From Cyclina sinensis (lineage: Eukaryota > Mollusca > Bivalvia > Venerida > Veneridae), in contig JAAONU010000006.1 in assembly GCA_012932295.1 (NCBI GenBank), forward strand, positions 30,406,882 through 30,470,881: DNA of 64,000 bases, in the 5' to 3' direction. The translations under genes were made by a program, and so were the position numbers. The notes under the pieces are model-generated. The model made no database searches. It was given only the letters and a program-made list of their open reading frames with translations, and was not told the DNA's origin. Numbering within the stretch: the first letter of the stretch is position 1; each line of letters opens with the position of its first letter. Below, piece after piece: positions 58,679 through 64,000 of this stretch.

Positions 58679-61600
58679 CTATAAGTAGACATCTTCTTTT
58701 CTCCTAACAATGAAGGCGCCATCTCTAATAGGAACGAGCACCTGTAAACAATAAAAGAACCGTCAGATCATACACTTTGTGTCATTACTTTTAAACAAAA
58801 ATCTTCGTAGAGTAGTTGGCAGTCATATTATGAAGGAGAAAGGTACGATTTTTATTCTGGGTTGTTGAATAAGGACCGGTTGATCAGCTGCTAAGTCAGG
58901 AACAAAACTGATTGCCTGTCTCCGAATATAGTAACTAAAGTAAACTTTATATTGAATAAGTAAATGAACTAATTGCAAGGTATCAAGAATTAAAGGTTTT
59001 CGTAAGATGAAGTGTGTCATTATCAAACAACTGAATAAGTGGACCCCAGTTTAATCTCCCTTTCAACAACTAAGGTTATACGGAACTGACTCGACTGGAA
59101 GTATTTGACTGCTTTTGCATCTCGCGTTAATACACAATTATTGAAATATGTGATTTAATATGTTTTCCCCAATATCGAGCTCAAATTAAAATGTTTCACA
59201 TAATATGCTTCCTTTATATCGAGTTGTAATTGCTCTAATGTGTTTCCCCCATATCGAGCTGTAATTGAAATATATGACATAAGCTGAAGTAGAAATCGTT
59301 TCCTATACATCGAGCTAAAATTGAATAAATGTTTTTCTTCATTTGTATTCTTCAGTGATTAATGCGTGTAATATCAAGATGCAAACGCATTTTCGCGGAT
59401 GAATATTTCCAGAAACGTCATGGATCCTAACACAGTGAATCTTATTAAAAGCGATCTCAGTTACAAGGAAATCTCGATTATAAGAAACTATTTTTCTTGC
59501 CCCATTTTCGCCCCTGTTTACTAAATAAAATATTTTCGTCTGTAACGTACTCGTATTGTATACAGAGACGTTTCAAAATTTAGACAATTTTGGGGAAAAA
59601 TCAGTAACATTTCCACTTTTGTACGAGTACATCTACTCACCCTGAAAATATCGTCTCTAGATTTCAAATATTCGTTGCACTTTCTTATTTCAAGTCCATT
59701 TTGATCGGTTGATTTCATATTGTAGGCGTTCCCATACATCAAAGCATTGTCGAAAACGACCGTCCCACCTTTAGCCAATATGTCTTTTTCCATCACCGTC
59801 TGTTTATATGAAACATGAAGTGAGTTAAACGTTAAAAATAAGTTAAACACAAAAGAGAATTCGCACTAATTTTCTTGAAACATGCCAATGCAAGTAAAAC
59901 AAACTAATTGCGTAAATGAGGATTATGGATTGTTGTTTTTTTTTCCTGTTTTAGTACGTTAAATAAATTTCGACATTTCAATATTAATATAGACTATGAC
60001 TCATAGCGCTCTACAAGACGTATAAACTCATAAGTTTATCTCGTACTTAACTTATGTTTAGCGCCTATAAATTAGAAAGAAAGATGGAGGGAAGGAAGGA
60101 AAGGTCACAAACAATCAAAAATATACCTTAAAATAATCTACGTATCCATCTTTATTAGCATCAATAAAGATAAAATCAAACTGAGCTCTTTCTTCTGCCA
60201 GCTTCTGTAAGGTTTCTTTCGCGTCTCCTAAAGAGAAATAAAAGACGATACATTAGTATTTTATGTTATTTGGGTTTGAGTGATATATGTGGATATATTA
60301 CTTGCCAAGATTTCATATCACCCGAGCATTTAGGCGAGGATATATGTGGATATATTACCTGCCAAGATCTTATATCACCCGAGCCGTTAGGCTCGGGTGA
60401 TATTTTATCTTGGCAGGTAATATATCCACATATATCACTCAATAACCCAAAAAAATAATTTTATTACCCTTCCCCTGCCGAGTAAGACGATTTTAAAATA
60501 ATTCATTGCTGTTTCAAATGAAACGTCGAAATAAAATTCCCTTTAGGGTACCCCTTCACCGTCACTTACTGTTTTCTACAAGTTATTTCGTGTATATAAT
60601 TTTGAATATTAAGTTTATATCTTTAATGAAAGCCATAAATTTGGGTTAATATTTCCGCGCATTCAGTACAGATTATTTTCTTTTATTTTTGTATTTCTTT
60701 TTATTTCAATAGTTCGTCTGTAGATCTACATGAAATATTTGCTTTCGTACCTAACGAATGTTAACAAGAGAAAAGGGGTAGTCTGTTGAAGACACTTTTT
60801 TGTAATTAATATCAAGGTTTGACGAGGTCATATATGTTTTAAATAGTGATGAGAATATTTATCATTACTCTATTTTGGTAAATATTTTTTATTTGACAAG
60901 TGCTTGTATATCGGAATTTACACTTTACAACATCGAACCGTCCGTACGCGCATCGTCACAGCGCATGTTGTTTACAACATGGGGTACCCTAAGGGCAAAA
61001 TTTAATGTGTAAATTACCTGTCTGGCTCGGTTATATCAATTTCTTTCGGTGGATCAATATCCAATCAAAAAGGAGAAAAAAATCTGGAAGGGTAATAAAC
61101 ACTTATATGCATTACATCTTTCTAGGACGGACTAAAGTTCGTAAGAATCGTTTGTTTAAACTTGCCTTCTTTCGCCTTTGTTCCTATCAACGATATGTGC
61201 TCATACTTCGGGCTTGTCTCTATGGGCAGTGTTTACCCAATCTTTACAATAGTCGCTGTCTCCGTCTATTACTCCCAGCAGGCACTGTATGTCTTTTGTT
61301 TCATCCGCGTCTTTTGCACAACTGAGTATTCTGCTGTGCTTTAAATAACTTTAAGATCATTGCTTGCTTTATTGGCGGTTTGACACAAATGATACCACAG
61401 AGAATCTTGTCTGTGTACAGAACTGTGTTTTGGTGTATTTTAAGTATAAAATAACTCCACGCAGAGTTACCTCCCCTATGGTATCACTTGACATAAACCG
61501 GTGTATCAAATTTTTAAGCAAAATTGCACTTTAATAATACAGTTCAATAAAAAAACGATGAAGCTGCAACACCTTAATCAAATATACCTATTCGAATAGA

Positions 61601-64000
61601 AATTTTCTTCCCATGAGGTGATTTTGCGAAAAATTCTCTTGCAATGTCTTCCAAGAATGGATCAAATTCCAATGTAGTTACAGTGCCATCTTCCGGAAGT
61701 ACTTCTGCGCATGCTAAGGCGGCATATCCTGTAAACATGCCGATTTCAAGAACACGTTTGGCTTTTGACATGCTGACTAGACTTTGCAGGAATTTACCTG
61801 AAATGCCCCATGTTATAATATGCATATGAAATTGTCACATTTCTTTCGAAATCTGAAAATAGAAACTGTCTGCATTTACGCGGTCAGAATACAAAATTTG
61901 CTTCAATAAGCATTCGCTTTCAGATGACAGCTCTTTTTTCAAGCGTTCTGATTGTTTTGATGTAAGTAAAAACAAAACAGTCTTCAAACAATCATTTAAA
62001 CATACTTCTTCTATTACCATTATAAATGAGACTTCCCTGGGGGTAAAAGCTTTGTCTTAATCCCGGGGTTGGAGTTGCCCCGGGAATAAAAAATGGCGTC
62101 AGACAGCGTCTGTTAGCGCTTTGAAAAGGTCCAACAAAAACAAACCTTCAAAATGCCCTGACATCATCTTTGGGTGAAGTTTCCATTTCGTTTTCCCGGA
62201 TTTGTGCGCCTCTTCAAATGGGTACGCTAATGTTTCTCTCTGGAGTATTTCAAGAGCTTCACTTGGACAGGAAATTAGACCAGAACAGTAAGCGTCCCGG
62301 GCCTTCAAGAATAATAAATTAGACGTCAGTCGCCAGAGGAATCGATAGACATACGAGGGGCGTTCAATATATTCTTAGACTAATATCTTCAATTTTTCAT
62401 TCCAGAAGCAATTTTAATTAAACTCGTATCAATTGATAGCGTTGTTATTTCTTTTCAAAACAATGAAAATTCAAATTGATAATTACGCAACTTTAAGACT
62501 GACAGCCATTTTCATAAACATGGTAACGCGCCAGCGTCCCAGTCCAAATTTTTGTAATGAACTTATTATTAAACGTGTAAACATACTACTTTCTTAATAA
62601 GAGAAACACTTAAAAATCCGAGAGAGTAATGTATGACGTTATGATGACGTTACCTGAAAATATGACGTCATTTGGACGTTGGAGTTTGAATAAACAACAT
62701 TTTCGCTGTGAGAGCATCAACAGAATTGTCGTCAGAATTGATGTCACAAGAAAAGCTGGAAACCAGGGCAATTATAAAATTTTGCAAGGATCTTGGGAAA
62801 ACACCGACTGACACTTATAAACTGTTGCAAAAAAGTCGAGGGAAGACTTCTGTTAGCCGTGAGCTCGTTTTTAAATGGCATAAACGTTTCTCTGAAGGTG
62901 GAGAAAGTATTCAGGACGACACAAGATCAGGGAGGAAGTTGCACGTTAATGAAACACACTTAACGTCAATTAAGGAAGCGTTAGAGTTTGATTAAAAGAA
63001 TATAATATTTACATTCTATCATCGACGTTCTTCTGTTGCATTTAATACAGGTGCTTCGACGTGACCTTATAAGTGTCCTACAGAAAAAGGGGCCCGAAAT
63101 ATAATTAGACAAGTTTCTACTCCATCAGGATAACGCTTCGGCTCACACTGCAACATCCACACAGTTAGAAATAGATCTTCTGGGGTTTGAGCTTATATTG
63201 CATCCGCCCTACTCACCTGACTTAGCGCCTTTTGATTTTGCCATATTTCAAACGATCAAATCGCATTTAAAAGGTTATAAATGTGAATCATTTAAACAGC
63301 TACAGAACACAACAAATGCTATGATCAAAATGTATCCTCAAGAGTGGTACGAAAACATATATAACCAGTGGATTAATCGACATCAGAGATGTATTGAATG
63401 TAACGGACGCTACTTTGAGAAGTTATGAGCTATGCACGACACGTCAGAAATCGAAGTAACGTCCAGTGACGTCGCTGACGTCGAGAAACACCTGCGTGAC
63501 CTGGGACGCTGACAGTCGGGTGGCATTATGCGCCGTCAAATACAGACAGTTTGTCATACGCGGTTGAAATTTCATGTACAAGTCAAAAGTGTATATTAAA
63601 TTGCCTTTTCCGGTCATGTAATTTTTATGAATTACGTTTGCCTAACAAAAAAGTTATAAGCACAGTCTACGAATATATTGAACGCCCCTCGTATGAATTC
63701 TAATGATTGAAAATTAACACATATGCAGGACCTCTACTGCGGGTGAGCTCTTTATGTGTGTGTGTTGTTGTTGTTGTTTACCTGTGATCCGGTCAGCAGT
63801 TCCCTTTGCCTATTCTTTAGATCCAGAATTCGGTACAAATTCCTGTTATTATTACCAACAGGCTCAGAAAAAAATGTCACAAGGTACACATTCAATTCTG
63901 CAAATTTGGATATCTTATGATGTCATTAAATTCCCGCGAAGCTATTGGTTACATGTATTTACCTCTGCAAGACTTAAAGCATCACTCAGTCGCTTTTGGA
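58679..64000 (-). CDS. SAM-dependent O-methyltransferase copy D (5' end beyond the window)
   Basis: Exons found: 64000-63963 (end of exon 1, partial), 62302-62146, 61797-61588, 60227-60127, 59799-59641, 58741-58679. Exon lengths 157, 210, 101, 159 and 63 and all phases equal those of copy A, and every intron is GT-AG. No stops or frameshifts occur. The SAM loop VLEIGMFTGYAA, LEFDP, IDANKDGYVDYF, VFDNALMYG and VPIRDG are all kept, so an active enzyme is likely. Differences from A are mostly conservative; the last codon of exon 5 is Arg instead of Met and exon 2 reads SCPSEA instead of SRPSEA. Intron 1 holds a mariner, and intron 5 is about half the size of A's. The substrate is unknown; about 28 N-terminal residues lie beyond the edge. 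Confidence 0.85.
59155..59330 (+). repeat. Tandem repeat with CATATCGAGCT core, intron 5 of copy D
   Basis: About four imperfect units of roughly 45-60 bp share TTTCCCCCATATCGAGCTGT-AATTGAAAT (near 59163, 59212, 59247 and 59308). Confidence 0.55.
60269..60450. mobile_element. 182-bp palindromic element, intron 3 of copy D
   Basis: The left arm (TGAGTGATATATGTGGATAT ... TTGCCAAGAT ... CATATCACCCGAGC) returns inverted at the right end (GCTCGGGTGATATTTTATCT ... ATATATCACTCA). The left arm is itself partly duplicated (a second GATATATGTGGATATATTAC at 60339), giving a three-part stem. No target duplication could be fixed and nothing is encoded; the open frame at 60270-60458 is a by-product. A MITE or hairpin-forming relic. 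Confidence 0.55.
60451..61587. other. Remainder of intron 3, copy D
   Basis: Shares patches with the same intron of copy A: the CCTTTGTTCCT...ACGATATGTGCTCA tract near 61177 matches 36727, and GAGTTACCTCCCCTATG near 61464 matches 37248. No gene. Confidence 0.5.
62354..63691 (+). mobile_element. Internally deleted mariner transposon, intron 1 of copy D
   Basis: Terminal inverted repeats begin CGAGGGGCGTTCAATATATT (from 62354) and match the complement of the right end (to 63691) over about 28 bp with one mismatch. TA target duplications lie at 62352-62353 and 63692-63693. Total 1338 bp. The insert encodes the two ends of a mariner transposase but lacks its middle. It lies on the strand opposite to the methyltransferase. 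No counterpart is seen in intron 1 of copy A, so it entered after the duplication. Confidence 0.88.
62741..63428 (+). pseudogene. Mariner transposase, central part missing
   Basis: From ATG 62741, about 85 codons encode the N-terminal DNA-binding helix-turn-helix (RAIIKFCKDLGKTPTDTYKL, then VFKWHKRFSEGGESIQDDTR, SGR motif), ending at a TAA-equivalent stop near 62995. From about 63051 the C-terminal part resumes (VLRRDLISVLQKK, a TAA near 63102, then the HQDNASAHTA motif with the second catalytic Asp, and HPPYSPDLAPFDF with the third). About 150 codons, including the first catalytic Asp, are absent. It cannot be an active enzyme, but with both TIRs the element might still be moved in trans. 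The cut-and-paste DD34D mechanism is known for the family. Confidence 0.85.

Overview
The window looks like nuclear DNA of an invertebrate animal, most likely a bivalve mollusc. It is AT-rich, has one gene broken by GT-AG introns, and is crowded with eukaryotic transposons: an APE-type LINE, a mariner, a Polinton/Maverick remnant, tRNA-derived SINEs, MITEs and foldback elements. I see no bacterial features such as operons, rRNA or CRISPR. The species cannot be fixed from sequence alone; 'mollusc' rests on my recognition of repeat types and is inference.

Layout. 1-23 kb: no gene I can defend; repeats, MITEs, hairpins and a SINE. 23.0-25.9 kb: a decayed Polinton (packaging ATPase on minus, protein-primed DNA polymerase B on plus), cut by a 5'-truncated jockey/CR1-like reverse transcriptase fragment. 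26-64 kb: a tandem array of a class-I (caffeoyl-CoA/catechol type) SAM-dependent O-methyltransferase gene, all copies on the minus strand. Only copy A (32356-40137) is complete: six exons, 270 codons, no defects. Copy D (58679 to beyond 64000) is intact as far as it can be seen and lacks only the start of exon 1. Copies C (26193-26315) and B (48489-48606) are lone first exons; C is still open, B is frameshifted.

The spacer between copies was duplicated along with the gene. Three homologous blocks recur upstream of C, A and B, and one of them carries a conserved open frame of unknown nature. Spacers and introns have since been invaded: a full-length LINE (about 49.9-55.5 kb) upstream of B, a glycosyltransferase-61 fragment at 57.4 kb, a deleted mariner in intron 1 of D, a 606-bp TA-flanked MITE upstream of C, and two foldback elements with tandem-repeat arms in introns 2 and 3 of A.

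The most unusual points are the LINE's ORF1 and ORF2 lying in one reading frame split by a single amber codon with no usable ATG for ORF2, its three 5' hairpin monomers, the two foldback elements, an 80-bp perfect snap-back flanked by an 8-bp direct repeat, and the unexplained open frame repeated in the array. I found no clearly new biological system.
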